Shown: positions 1-6,411, counted from the stretch's first letter. The stretch is 10,014 nt of DNA from GCA-020344715 sp050115935 (GCA_050115935.1 JASFPO010000074.1:1-10014); one strand, 5' to 3'. A program made the numbers and translations. The notes: generated by a model from the sequence alone, not told the origin.

Positions 1-933
1 ACCTTGGGTGACATTGATGCCATAATACTAACACATGCACACGATGACCATACAGCAGATTTCGAGGCAATTCTGAGTCTTTTCTCCAAATCACGGGGTG
101 ACAAAAGGATCAGCCTATTTATGAATCTAGGAGCTTCTGTCAAATTCTCCAATCTGATCTCAAAGAATGAACAGATCATCGAAAGAATTGAAATCTTGAA
201 TCAGGACCAAACTTTTAAACTTGCATCAAATCTTGAGATGAAGGCGACTAAGGCTTTGCACAAAGATATCCTGACAGAGACTTCAGGAAGAGGGCTACTC
301 TTCAGATTAAAAAGAGGAGCAAAAAATTACAAGCTAGGAGTCACAGGAGATACAGCATTTTATGTCAACACTCAGAATGAAAACGGACTGGATTCCTCAT
401 TTGAGAATGTAGACGTCTTAGCTTTACATCTGGGCTCAATACACGAAAGAGAATTCGAGTTAGGAGACAATTTTGAAACTCATAAATACGAAGGAGAACA
501 CTTGGGGATTAGAGGGATTATAAACCTAACTTTCAGATGTAGACCTAAACTTGCGATAATCTCTGAATTTGGCGAGGAGCTGAGAGAGCTCAGACCAGTA
601 ATTGCGCATCGAATGGACGGTATTTTCGAGAACTATGATTCAACTGGTAACATCAGGGTAATTCCTGGTGATATTGGTCTCAAAGTTGTTTTCAATCGCT
701 CAATTCAAGTAAGATGTGAGATATGTGGTGCATCCGTCAAGCTCAGAGATGTTGGGTTCACTGAGACGCTGATAAACCATAAAATCGCTTATCACTGCAA
801 TCGACACAAAAGAGCAGAAATAGTCGATACATTCAAAACAGCAGAGGAAAGAGAATTGCGTATTCGTGCCGAAAGCATGGGGTGTAGTTTAGACATAAAC
901 CTACCGAGATATATAGCTGGAGTTGCACATTAG
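1..933 (+). CDS. Metallo-beta-lactamase-fold hydrolase with C-terminal Cys/His module, 5' end cut off
   Basis: The frame is open from the first base, so the N-terminus lies outside the window; a TTG at base 4 is probably internal. Counting the first codon as residue 1, the metal-binding signature HAHDDH (H12, H14, D16, H17) is followed by a GDT motif (D117), H143 in ALHLGS and H167 in EHLG, all consistent with a dinuclear-metal hydrolase of the metallo-beta-lactamase superfamily. The strand that normally precedes the HxHxDH motif is only partly present, so probably about 50-100 residues are missing. After the hydrolase fold a short module has C239-x2-C242 and, about 23 residues later, H265-C266 and H269, which could bind one zinc ion. 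The substrate cannot be told from sequence; nuclease, phosphodiesterase and lactonase members share these motifs. No partner gene is visible downstream; a 230-base regulatory spacer follows. Confidence 0.85.
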   Translation, partial: TLGDIDAIILTHAHDDHTADFEAILSLFSKSRGDKRISLFMNLGASVKFSNLISKNEQIIERIEILNQDQTFKLASNLEMKATKALHKDILTETSGRGLLFRLKRGAKNYKLGVTGDTAFYVNTQNENGLDSSFENVDVLALHLGSIHEREFELGDNFETHKYEGEHLGIRGIINLTFRCRPKLAIISEFGEELRELRPVIAHRMDGIFENYDSTGNIRVIPGDIGLKVVFNRSIQVRCEICGASVKLRDVGFTETLINHKIAYHCNRHKRAEIVDTFKTAEERELRIRAESMGCSLDINLPRYIAGVAH

Positions 934-1029
934 GGCTCCCCTTCTTGAAACTCCACAGCGCACACGCGAGCAAACATGAACCTCCCATTCCAAATACTCG
1001 CGCAATCACATCAAGGAGAGCCACGTTTT

Positions 1030-1049
1030 TATTGGTATATACGCCAATA
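1030..1049. promoter_or_regulatory. Inverted repeat TATTGG-N8-CCAATA
   Basis: Perfect 6-base arms with an AT-rich centre (TATATACG) lie in the intergenic region upstream of the DUF4382 gene. It may be a protein-binding site. The centre also resembles a TATA box but lies too far from the likely start codon to be the main promoter. Confidence 0.35.
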
Positions 1050-1063
1050 TGACATAAAACACT

Positions 1064-1105
1064 TCCGTTAAAACGGATGTTCAAAAACTTGAACGGTCTG
1101 TTCAA
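1064..1105. promoter_or_regulatory. Cluster of inverted repeats upstream of the DUF4382 gene
   Basis: TCCGTT-AA-AACGGA (1064-1077) is followed by three alternating copies of one 6-mer: GTTCAA (1079-1084), TTGAAC (1089-1094) and GTTCAA (1100-1105), with spacers of 4 and 5 bases. The group ends 6 bases before the putative TATA box, where an activator or repressor could sit. Confidence 0.45.
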
Positions 1106-1110
1106 AAGTG

Positions 1111-1122
1111 TTGAATTAAATC
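1111..1122 (+). promoter_or_regulatory. Putative TATA box of the DUF4382 gene
   Basis: TTGAATTAAATC lies about 45 bases before the ATG at 1164. A start of transcription some 25 bases on (about 1143) would leave a short leader holding the AGGAG ribosome binding site at 1149-1153. This is position-based inference; the box is not a strong consensus. Confidence 0.3.
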
Positions 1123-1163
1123 TCACATTGCATATCACTTTACAGAGTAGGAGAAGAACGAAA

Positions 1164-1736
1164 ATGGGAGAAGACATGAGACATGCGAGCATCTATGGCA
1201 TTGCAGGCATACTCGTGGCTGTACTAATAATCGCTGGCGTCGTATCCTCAGGCTTACAATTTCCAAGCCTAAGGTTGCCAAGCTTCGTCTCTGACAAAGG
1301 AACACTGATTGTGGAGATAATGGATGGACCCGTTGACCTGAAACACCTCAACCTCACTATTGACAAACTTATGATTCAAAATGCCACTGAAGGCTGGCAA
1401 AATCTTACACTAATAGGCGGTGAACCGGTCTACTTCGACTTGTTGGCACTTGAAAACGTTACCATGACTCTGTCTGAAACCGAGATACCTGCTGGAAACT
1501 ATACCATGATAAAAATGCACGTGCTAACTGCAAACGCAACTGATGCCGAAGGCGAAACCATACACATCAGGAAGGTTCCCAGTGAATGGATCAAAGTACT
1601 CTTGAAACCTCATCTAGAGATGAAGAGCGGCGGTTCTGTAAAAGTGACAATAGATCTCGAGCCTGAACTGGCAAAGATAGTTATCAGCCACAGTCTGAAC
1701 TTGAAACCAGTGCTAAAAGCAATGATAAGCAACTAA
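1164..1736 (+). CDS. Membrane-anchored DUF4382 domain protein
   Basis: A 190-residue protein with one N-terminal hydrophobic helix (about residues 9-30, from ASIYGIAG on) followed by a DUF4382 domain (about 46-184) that begins GTLIVEIMDGPVDL, the usual opening of this family. The family is found in secreted or lipoprotein-like archaeal and bacterial proteins and has no known biochemical role. Six N-x-S/T sequons (N63, N73, N80, N98, N112, N124) fit an extracellular, N-glycosylated archaeal protein. The ATG at 1164 is chosen because AGGAG lies 10 bases upstream and the helix follows directly; the frame stays open to 1077, but that extension encodes a basic, low-value leader overlapping the inverted repeats. 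It faces the minus-strand surface-protein genes and ends 121 bases from them. A T-rich stretch just after the stop could end transcription. Confidence 0.85.
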   Translation: MGEDMRHASIYGIAGILVAVLIIAGVVSSGLQFPSLRLPSFVSDKGTLIVEIMDGPVDLKHLNLTIDKLMIQNATEGWQNLTLIGGEPVYFDLLALENVTMTLSETEIPAGNYTMIKMHVLTANATDAEGETIHIRKVPSEWIKVLLKPHLEMKSGGSVKVTIDLEPELAKIVISHSLNLKPVLKAMISN

Positions 1737-1750
1737 CCATTCACTCCCCA

Positions 1751-1762
1751 TTCTTATTTTTT
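1751..1762 (+). terminator. T-rich terminator after the DUF4382 gene
   Basis: TTCTTATTTTTT begins 15 bases after the stop codon. Archaeal RNA polymerase commonly stops at such T tracts without a hairpin. The convergent arrangement makes a terminator expected here. Confidence 0.45.
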
Positions 1763-1836
1763 CAGATGTGCACGAAAGAGAACTAACTGCAAGATTTCCT
1801 TAACCATTTAAAGACGTGGAAAACCTAGTCACCAAC

Positions 1837-1841
1837 AAAAA
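1837..1841 (-). terminator. Possible T-tract terminator of the minus-strand surface operon
   Basis: Read on the minus strand this is a run of five Ts inside CCACGTTTTTGTTGG, about 17 bases after the stop of the dockerin-bearing gene. The tract is short, so this is a weak call resting on position. Confidence 0.3.
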
Positions 1842-1857
1842 CGTGGAAGCTACCTCT

Positions 1858-2802
1858 CTACCATGATTGTCCCCAGTGGGCGCTCGTGATGCCTATATCG
1901 AATATGTCGACTGCTCCATCACTATTGATGTCAGCGTTGCCATCATAACCTAAGGGTCCAACAGGTGGTCCAGGATGCCAATGGGCGCTTATGTAGCCTA
2001 TATCAAAGATATCAACAACTCTATCCCCGTTCACGTCTCCAGGAATAGTCACCATGACGTCGCCATTGACCAAAGTGTTGTCCTCTGTATCTATCTCCTC
2101 TTCAATAGTGTCTGCTACAGCCTTTATGGTGTAGTTACCAAAGGTCATTCCTGTTGTGTTCCATTCAAAGATTATCATGGTGGAGTCTCCACTTGCCAAG
2201 TCAGTGATGGTTTGTGTTTGAATGATTGTCGTGTCGGCGTAGCTTGTGACGTTGAAAGTTTCAGTGAAGTTGCCTTGGTTTTGAACATTCACATGTACGT
2301 ACATCTCGTAACCTTGTCCAACAACTGTCTTGGATAGGCTGATGTCTGTGATGGCGACGTCGTGTTGGTATTCAGCTGACCAGAATTCGACTCTGACTCC
2401 CACTTCAACGATGTCATCTATTGACAGTGAGCTTGACCCCTTTGCCTCAACAGTGAAGTGTAGGGCTTGTCCCGGTTCCAATCCGTAGTAAGTGCCATTA
2501 GACATGGGAATCTCATCGCCTGAGATGATTATGAAATCCGTTCCATTGCCTGAAAGCCTGTAATACTCGAGAAGCTCAATCTTTTCAGTGGAGGTTAGGT
2601 AAACTCGAACATCTACTGAAACCGTCTCGTTGTTTGTAATCTTGCGGATATCAGTGTAGACTGCGGTTACGTCCTTGTATAGATTAATGGTGTCTGTCCA
2701 TGAGAACTGAGCTAGCGCAGATGGAACGTGCGGCATCAAAGCTAAGAAAACTGTGGAAATGACTATTGTTCCCGCTAGGATAGCGGCTAGCTTCTTACTC
2801 AC
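1858..2802 (-). CDS. Secreted CARDB-domain protein with C-terminal dockerin-like repeat pair
   Basis: About 314 residues. Numbered from the upstream TTG at 2829 (the GTG at 2802 is codon 10), an N-terminal hydrophobic segment at 14-40 ends in SALAQ, a likely signal-peptide cleavage region. Residues about 155-253 form a CARDB (cell-adhesion-related Ig-like) domain starting HDVAITDI. The C-terminus holds two calcium-loop repeats, DVNGDRVVDIFDI at 265 and DINSDGAVDIFDI at 300, each followed by a SAHW tail, which is the layout of a type I dockerin. Seven sequons suggest surface glycosylation. In cellulosomes dockerins bind cohesins; in archaea such tails often occur without known cohesins, so the partner is unknown. 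The GTG at 2802 is preferred because AAGGGA precedes it at suitable distance, whereas the TTG at 2829 has no clear ribosome binding site. Last gene of a compact minus-strand set. Confidence 0.8.
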   Translation of the reverse strand: MSKKLAAILAGTIVISTVFLALMPHVPSALAQFSWTDTINLYKDVTAVYTDIRKITNNETVSVDVRVYLTSTEKIELLEYYRLSGNGTDFIIISGDEIPMSNGTYYGLEPGQALHFTVEAKGSSSLSIDDIVEVGVRVEFWSAEYQHDVAITDISLSKTVVGQGYEMYVHVNVQNQGNFTETFNVTSYADTTIIQTQTITDLASGDSTMIIFEWNTTGMTFGNYTIKAVADTIEEEIDTEDNTLVNGDVMVTIPGDVNGDRVVDIFDIGYISAHWHPGPPVGPLGYDGNADINSDGAVDIFDIGITSAHWGQSW

Positions 2803-2836
2803 TTGGAATCCCTTAGAGTGTGGTTCCAATGAACGC

Positions 2837-3361
2837 TTAAGGGTCTGTCTTTAACCTAAGGTCTATCTCTTCGAAAGGATCCGGCCAAAGTGTTGCATGC
2901 AAGATGACGTGAAGCGTGTATTTCTTGCCGGCTGCTGCAGCCCAGCTGACCGCATACGCTTCTCCTGTATTCGACCAGTCGGATGTAGTCCACCAAGTTA
3001 TCTGTGTCTCATCCTCGTCTTTGATAATCACATAGAAGTTGTCAATGGTAGTGGGCATCGTAGGATTATCGGCCCAAAGGTAAACTGTTTTGTCTGAAGC
3101 GCCTCTGTTCCAGATTCCCCAAGATGCGTTCTTGTCCTCGGTGGTCACTCCTGCGTAGTAGTTGTAAGTTAATTCCAAGTAGTTTGCTGTTGTGCCGTCG
3201 CTCCATTTGTAGAAAGTCACATCTGTTATCGCTTCGCTCAAGTCAAGCGTCCACGAGTAGTATAGCATTGAGGCTCCGGATACAGCTGCAACGGAAGCAC
3301 TGAGCGCCATTAAATGCAGTAGCGTTACGGGTCCAAGTATCTTTCTTTTCAGTATTTTCAT
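2837..3361 (-). CDS. Small secreted protein, aromatic-rich, unknown family
   Basis: I do not recognise a family. The 174-residue product starts with a basic, hydrophobic signal-like segment (1-30, MKILKRKILG then LLHLMALSASVAAVSGA), followed by a domain rich in Trp and Tyr with alternating hydrophobic residues (WTLDLSEAITDVTFYKW, YLELTYNYY), suggesting a beta-sandwich. There are no cysteines. The ATG at 3361 is supported by GGAG nine bases upstream and by the signal segment; the frame continues upstream to 3568 but that part lies inside the preceding gene in another frame. The start lies 4 bases after the stop of the upstream gene, and its stop lies 34 bases before the preferred start of the next, so the three genes are probably cotranscribed. 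A role as a surface or filament subunit is possible but only inferred. Confidence 0.75.
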   Translation of the reverse strand: MKILKRKILGPVTLLHLMALSASVAAVSGASMLYYSWTLDLSEAITDVTFYKWSDGTTANYLELTYNYYAGVTTEDKNASWGIWNRGASDKTVYLWADNPTMPTTIDNFYVIIKDEDETQITWWTTSDWSNTGEAYAVSWAAAAGKKYTLHVILHATLWPDPFEEIDLRLKTDP

Positions 3362-3365
3362 TCTT

Positions 3366-4001
3366 TCACTCTCCTTTTTTCTGTTTTCCTTCTCGGAAAC
3401 TGGGACTTGCCAGCTTCCTTTGAGAGGCTGTATTTCCAGTTTTCTTCTCCTTCTTGACTGATATTCGGTAGCTAGATAGGAAAAGAGGCAATGAAACGAT
3501 GAACGTAGAAAGCGATACATCGATGAGAAAGCTCCAACTGATTGAAACATCACCATAGTTCTGGTCACATGTCAAGTCAAAGCTTTGACCTTCCATGGAA
3601 ACAAGCAGTGTCTGGTTGGCAATAATCTGGCTATAATCAGACCCTGCGTACGCAACAAAAGTGATGTCCCCATAGGGCACATTTGTGAGTGTCACAACTC
3701 CACTCGTGTTTGAAATACCGCTGGTAATCACATTTAACCCGTTTAACGCCGTAACATTTGTCTGATAGAGTATTCCCTGCTGATTGTTGGGTTTCACAGT
3801 CACATAGATGTAGTTTGCCTCTTCAGAAGCAAAAAATAGAGCTTGGACACCCCTACGTGCTCCTTCTTGTGCTGAAGTAGATTGGGCGTCTACCATTACA
3901 GGCAAGAGAAGAGCTAGTACACCCGCCAAAAGTACAAGGATTCTCAGTTTTCTATTCAGAGCTAACTCTCCCTTCCAAACCAAATGAATAATTGATATCA
4001 T
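3366..4001 (-). CDS. Secreted Ig/transthyretin-like protein with C-terminal membrane anchor
   Basis: A 211-residue protein with a signal peptide (about 18-39, LRILVLLAGVLALLLPVMVDA), a central domain (about 65-140) whose GVVTLTNVPYGDITFVAYAG segment resembles the end of carboxypeptidase-regulatory or transthyretin-like Ig folds, and a second hydrophobic helix (about 155-178) followed by a lysine-rich tail (VKKEKKTG) expected to stay in the cytoplasm. It would thus present a small beta domain outside the cell. Sequons occur at N82, N98 and N129. First gene of the minus-strand set. The start is uncertain: the ATG at 4001 has no ribosome binding site, while GGGAGAG inside codons 10-12 precedes a CTG at codon 14, right before the signal peptide. 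Function unknown beyond a surface location. Confidence 0.75.
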   Translation of the reverse strand: MISIIHLVWKGELALNRKLRILVLLAGVLALLLPVMVDAQSTSAQEGARRGVQALFFASEEANYIYVTVKPNNQQGILYQTNVTALNGLNVITSGISNTSGVVTLTNVPYGDITFVAYAGSDYSQIIANQTLLVSMEGQSFDLTCDQNYGDVSISWSFLIDVSLSTFIVSLPLFLSSYRISVKKEKKTGNTASQRKLASPSFREGKQKKGE

Positions 4002-4138
4002 GGAATTTATGAATTGTGAAACAATCTTCGCTAGTACTTCTAGTGGTTCAAGACAGGATTTTTCCGCGATAATTCATGTTCTAACTGAGTCTGTAAGATG
4101 GAAGGAATTGAAAAACTTCTAAAGATTCGATGGCAAAC

Positions 4139-4144
4139 TATAAA
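4139..4144 (+). promoter_or_regulatory. Putative TATA box
   Basis: TATAAA lies about 55 bases before the TTG start at 4197. Transcription would begin near 4168 and include the GGTGAT ribosome binding site. A second AT-rich site (TATATGAAA, 4161) lies closer and could serve instead. Confidence 0.35.
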
Positions 4145-4184
4145 CCAGAAACTCAGAAACTATATGAAATGTACTCTACAAATC

Positions 4185-4192
4185 GTGGTGAT
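4185..4192 (+). promoter_or_regulatory. Ribosome binding site fixing a TTG start
   Basis: GTGGTGAT contains GGTGAT, a perfect complement to the end of archaeal 16S rRNA, and ends 4 bases before the TTG at 4197. It is the reason for accepting that TTG as a start. Confidence 0.6.
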
Positions 4193-4196
4193 ATAA

Positions 4197-4415
4197 TTGA
4201 GCTCAACCTCTCAGCCAAAAGCACGTCATTACACACGCTTAAATGAACAAGATTATCTAGGCATTACAATCTGGCCCGGGAAGACTGATCCAGAAGCAGA
4301 AGTGATCGTTGTGCAACTCAGACGCAGAGACGGAGACAACTGGGAAACTGTGGGCAGATTAGCGGTTTACCGAACACCAGAAGGAACCTACTCGAAACTT
4401 CCTGAGCGTCGATAG
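4197..4415 (+). CDS. Small hypothetical protein, 72 residues
   Basis: I do not recognise a family. The product has a short polar N-terminus and then a likely small beta fold: YLGITIWPGK (residues 20-29), EVIVVQLRRRDGDNWETVGRL (about 35-55) and VYRTPEGTYSKLPERR. The alternating strand-like segments, conserved-looking WPGK and WETVGR patterns and strong ribosome binding site argue for a real gene. It is soluble, with no cysteines, signal or membrane helix. TTG is the start; no ATG is available before the folded part. A second small reading frame begins 6 bases after its stop. The two could be cotranscribed. A nucleic-acid-binding role would be a guess from its size and charge and is not claimed. 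Confidence 0.65.
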   Translation: MSSTSQPKARHYTRLNEQDYLGITIWPGKTDPEAEVIVVQLRRRDGDNWETVGRLAVYRTPEGTYSKLPERR

Positions 4416-4421
4416 ACGTGC

Positions 4422-4682
4422 ATGGATTGTAAGTTCACAAATCATATAATCAGGTTTGAGTCGAGGACTAGCTGGGTATTATTTATGTCAAAATATGGCT
4501 ATTTCCTTGTAATCCCAGTTGACCCCACCAGGATGAACAAGATCTTCAAAGATTGCCGCGTTGACAAAGAAAGAATAGATGCGATAATAAAATATGTCAC
4601 TCCGATAATCCGAGAGATATGGAAAGAGGACAAGAAATTACCTATCATGCAGACTGAACTCGCCAAAACAAGCAGAAAATAA
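4422..4682 (+). CDS. Possible small hypothetical protein, 86 residues
   Basis: No family is recognised. The ATG at 4422 has no ribosome binding site; an internal ATG at 4485 (residue 22) is an alternative with GGGT upstream. From residue 25 on the sequence reads as a strand (GYFLVIPVDP) and then charged helices (TRMNKIFKDCRVDKERIDAIIKYV and TPIIREIWKEDKKL), which looks protein-like and soluble. It follows the 72-residue gene by only 6 bases, which favours a shared transcript. A minus-strand frame covers 4499-4741 but reads as a random hydrophobic shadow. If neither is real, 4416-4867 is an empty spacer. Confidence 0.45.
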   Translation: MDCKFTNHIIRFESRTSWVLFMSKYGYFLVIPVDPTRMNKIFKDCRVDKERIDAIIKYVTPIIREIWKEDKKLPIMQTELAKTSRK

Positions 4683-4820
4683 CAAGCCAAGCCTAGCATT
4701 TGTACAGTGGATTCTTCTATTCCGGAAAAAACAATGCCCAAAGACCATATGCGAACAACCCCTAGAATAAACAGAGCAAACTGGATGACAGATTGGTTTA
4801 TTGAACCTGCAAAATTTAGA

Positions 4821-4827
4821 TTTAATA
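4821..4827 (+). promoter_or_regulatory. Putative TATA box of the cation diffusion facilitator gene
   Basis: TTTAATA lies 41-47 bases before the TTG at 4868. Transcription from near 4850 would give a short leader with GAGGT at 4853-4857, 10 bases before the start codon. The rest of the spacer from 4683 shows nothing recognisable. Confidence 0.4.
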
Positions 4828-4867
4828 GTAACTGGTGAATAAGCTACATCGTGAGGTTTAAGGTTCG

Positions 4868-5752
4868 TTGCATGAGCACCTTCATCGTCCAAAAGGCACG
4901 AAATATCTTGGAATCGCCTTAGGCATCACCATATCCTTCTTCGTCATCGAATTGATAGGAGGAATCCTAACAGGGAGCCTAGCCCTTCTAACAGACGCCT
5001 GGCACATGCTAAACGATGTTCTTGCTCTATGCTTCGGTCTTGTAGCCGCATGGCTTGCTTTGCGTCCCATCTCTGTGAAGAGAACATATGGCTATTATCG
5101 AGCAGAGATTCTAGCCGCGTTCTTAAACGGAATCTTTCTCTGGGCCATTGTAGTTTTCATCTTCTACCAAGCCATTCAGCGGATTCAGCAACCTGCCCAA
5201 GTAGAAAGCCTGAACATGCTGGTTATTGCTGTTATTGGCCTCATAGCCAACGGAATGTCTGCGATCGTCCTTTCTAGGTCAAAAGAAGAAAGCCTAAACG
5301 TAAGAGGTGCCTTTCTCCACGTCGCTGCAGACACCTTGGGCTCGGTTGGGGCGATTTCCGCAGGACTAATCATGTTCTTCACTGGATGGTACCAGGCGGA
5401 TCCCTTGATCAGCATGTTGATTGGTGTGTTGATCTTCTATAGTTCTGGAAAACTCATACGTGACTCTCTGAACGTTCTTCTTGAAGGCGTTCCTTCGCAC
5501 ATTGATGTAAATGCACTGGAGCGCAGGATAGTTGAGCTGAAGGGAGTTAAGAACGTTCACGATCTGCATGTGTGGTGTATCACTCCAACGAAGATGTGTT
5601 GTATGAGCGGTCACGTGGTCGTGAAGAAGGGGGTAGACCGAAGAGAGCTCATATCAACTGTGATTAGTATGCTGAAAGAAGAGTTTGGTATTGACCACAC
5701 CACTATCCAAATAGAAGACGTTGGTTACCCAAAGGCAACTGGTGAACACTAG
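4868..5752 (+). CDS. Cation diffusion facilitator, zinc-type exporter (CzcD/ZnT-like)
   Basis: A 294-residue, full-length member of the cation diffusion facilitator family, which exchanges cytoplasmic Zn2+ (or related ions) for protons across the membrane. Six helices span about residues 13-190. The metal-site motifs are present: DAWHMLND in helix 2 (H46, D50) and HVAAD in helix 5 (H151, D155), the HD-HD pair typical of zinc-selective members. The cytoplasmic C-terminal domain carries LLEGVP (204-209), HDLHVW (231-236) and the DHTTIQIE strand (276-283). C237, C244 and C245 in that domain, and the MHEHLH N-terminus, could give extra metal binding. The TTG start is supported by GAGGT 10 bases upstream; the first ATG is out of frame. 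It stands alone between spacers, so it is probably monocistronic. Confidence 0.93.
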   Translation: MHEHLHRPKGTKYLGIALGITISFFVIELIGGILTGSLALLTDAWHMLNDVLALCFGLVAAWLALRPISVKRTYGYYRAEILAAFLNGIFLWAIVVFIFYQAIQRIQQPAQVESLNMLVIAVIGLIANGMSAIVLSRSKEESLNVRGAFLHVAADTLGSVGAISAGLIMFFTGWYQADPLISMLIGVLIFYSSGKLIRDSLNVLLEGVPSHIDVNALERRIVELKGVKNVHDLHVWCITPTKMCCMSGHVVVKKGVDRRELISTVISMLKEEFGIDHTTIQIEDVGYPKATGEH

Positions 5753-5782
5753 AAACCTAGTTTGCGAAGCACCTCAGCAACC

Positions 5783-5789
5783 TTTTATT
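5783..5789 (+). promoter_or_regulatory. Putative TATA box of the flavoprotein operon
   Basis: TTTTATT lies 34-40 bases before the ATG at 5823. The expected start of transcription falls near 5813, leaving a leader of only about 10 bases. Confidence 0.45.
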
Positions 5790-5793
5790 GAAT

Positions 5794-5817
5794 TTCAACA
5801 ATTATAGAATTGCTGAA
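5794..5817. promoter_or_regulatory. 24-bp dyad, likely operator of the flavoprotein operon
   Basis: TTCAACAATT-ATAG-AATTGCTGAA: the 10-base arms match at 9 positions. It begins 5 bases after the TATA box and covers the expected start of transcription, where a bound repressor would block polymerase. Confidence 0.5.
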
Positions 5818-5822
5818 GTATC

Positions 5823-6407
5823 ATGATAGTTGGCATATGCGGGAGTCCAAGAAAACAAGCAACAGAATACGTCTTGAGGCAAGCATTGAACATGCTGGAA
5901 AAGATGGGTTTCGAAACAAAGTTTTTCACTGTCAGAGACAAAAACATCGGATTCTGCATGCATTGTGACTACTGTCTAAAGAACAAAGAGTGCAGGACAA
6001 AGGATGACATGTACAAGCTTTACCCTTTGCTCAAGGACACCAAAGGAGTAATGATCGCCTCACCGGTTTACAATGGCGGAATTAGTGCGCAGACAAAAGC
6101 GGTTATGGACCGATGCAGAGCTTTAGTTGCAGCGGACCGTGACTTTTTCAAGCACAAGGTTGGCATGGCTATAGCAGTTGGAGGCGATAGAATTGGCGGG
6201 CAGGAGCTGGCAATGCAGCAGATCATAACATTCTACGTCCTAAACGGGATCATACCAATCAGCGGCGGCGCCTTTGGGGCAAACTTAGGAGCGACTTTCT
6301 GGTCAAGAGACACACTAGAGGGCGTAAGAAAAGATGAAGAGGGCCTTAGAAGTTTGAATAAGACTGTTAAGAAGTTTGCTAAATTTCTGGAGAAAACTGA
6401 GGTGTGA
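5823..6407 (+). CDS. Iron-sulfur flavoprotein (Isf family), NADPH-dependent FMN reductase fold
   Basis: A 194-residue flavodoxin-like protein. The FMN phosphate loop is GSPR (7-10), the flavin-binding SPVYNGG lies at 80-86, and a compact cysteine motif C45-x2-C48-x2-C51-x5-C57 matches the 4Fe-4S ligand spacing of Methanosarcina iron-sulfur flavoprotein. Isf proteins pass electrons between ferredoxin and acceptors such as oxygen or peroxide; the exact acceptor here is unknown. The ATG at 5823 is the first possible start before the FMN loop; no strong ribosome binding site precedes it, and the leader appears very short. Its stop codon lies inside the ribosome binding site of afpA, and both genes probably form one operon under the dyad at 5794-5817. 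Confidence 0.9.
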   Translation: MIVGICGSPRKQATEYVLRQALNMLEKMGFETKFFTVRDKNIGFCMHCDYCLKNKECRTKDDMYKLYPLLKDTKGVMIASPVYNGGISAQTKAVMDRCRALVAADRDFFKHKVGMAIAVGGDRIGGQELAMQQIITFYVLNGIIPISGGAFGANLGATFWSRDTLEGVRKDEEGLRSLNKTVKKFAKFLEKTEV

Positions 6408-6411
6408 AGAA

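Noticed and set aside
1077..1163. N-terminal extension of the DUF4382 frame to an ATG at 1077
   Set aside because: It overlaps the inverted-repeat cluster and putative TATA box, has no ribosome binding site, and would push the membrane helix away from the N-terminus; the ATG at 1164 has AGGAG upstream.
2286..2303. Alternating purine-pyrimidine tract ACATGTACGTACAT
   Set aside because: It lies inside the CARDB-dockerin gene and simply encodes part of YEMYVHVNV; it has no long G/C alternation and weakens any claim that all alternating tracts are intergenic, so only the G/C-type runs are reported.
4162..4168. ATATGAA half-site like that of the ArsR operator
   Set aside because: The matching TTCATAT half is missing at the right distance, so it is probably chance.
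4499..4741. Minus-strand open frame of 80 residues with hydrophobic stretches
   Set aside because: No ribosome binding site or recognisable family; it mirrors a more protein-like plus-strand frame, and hydrophobic antisense frames arise easily opposite charged helices.
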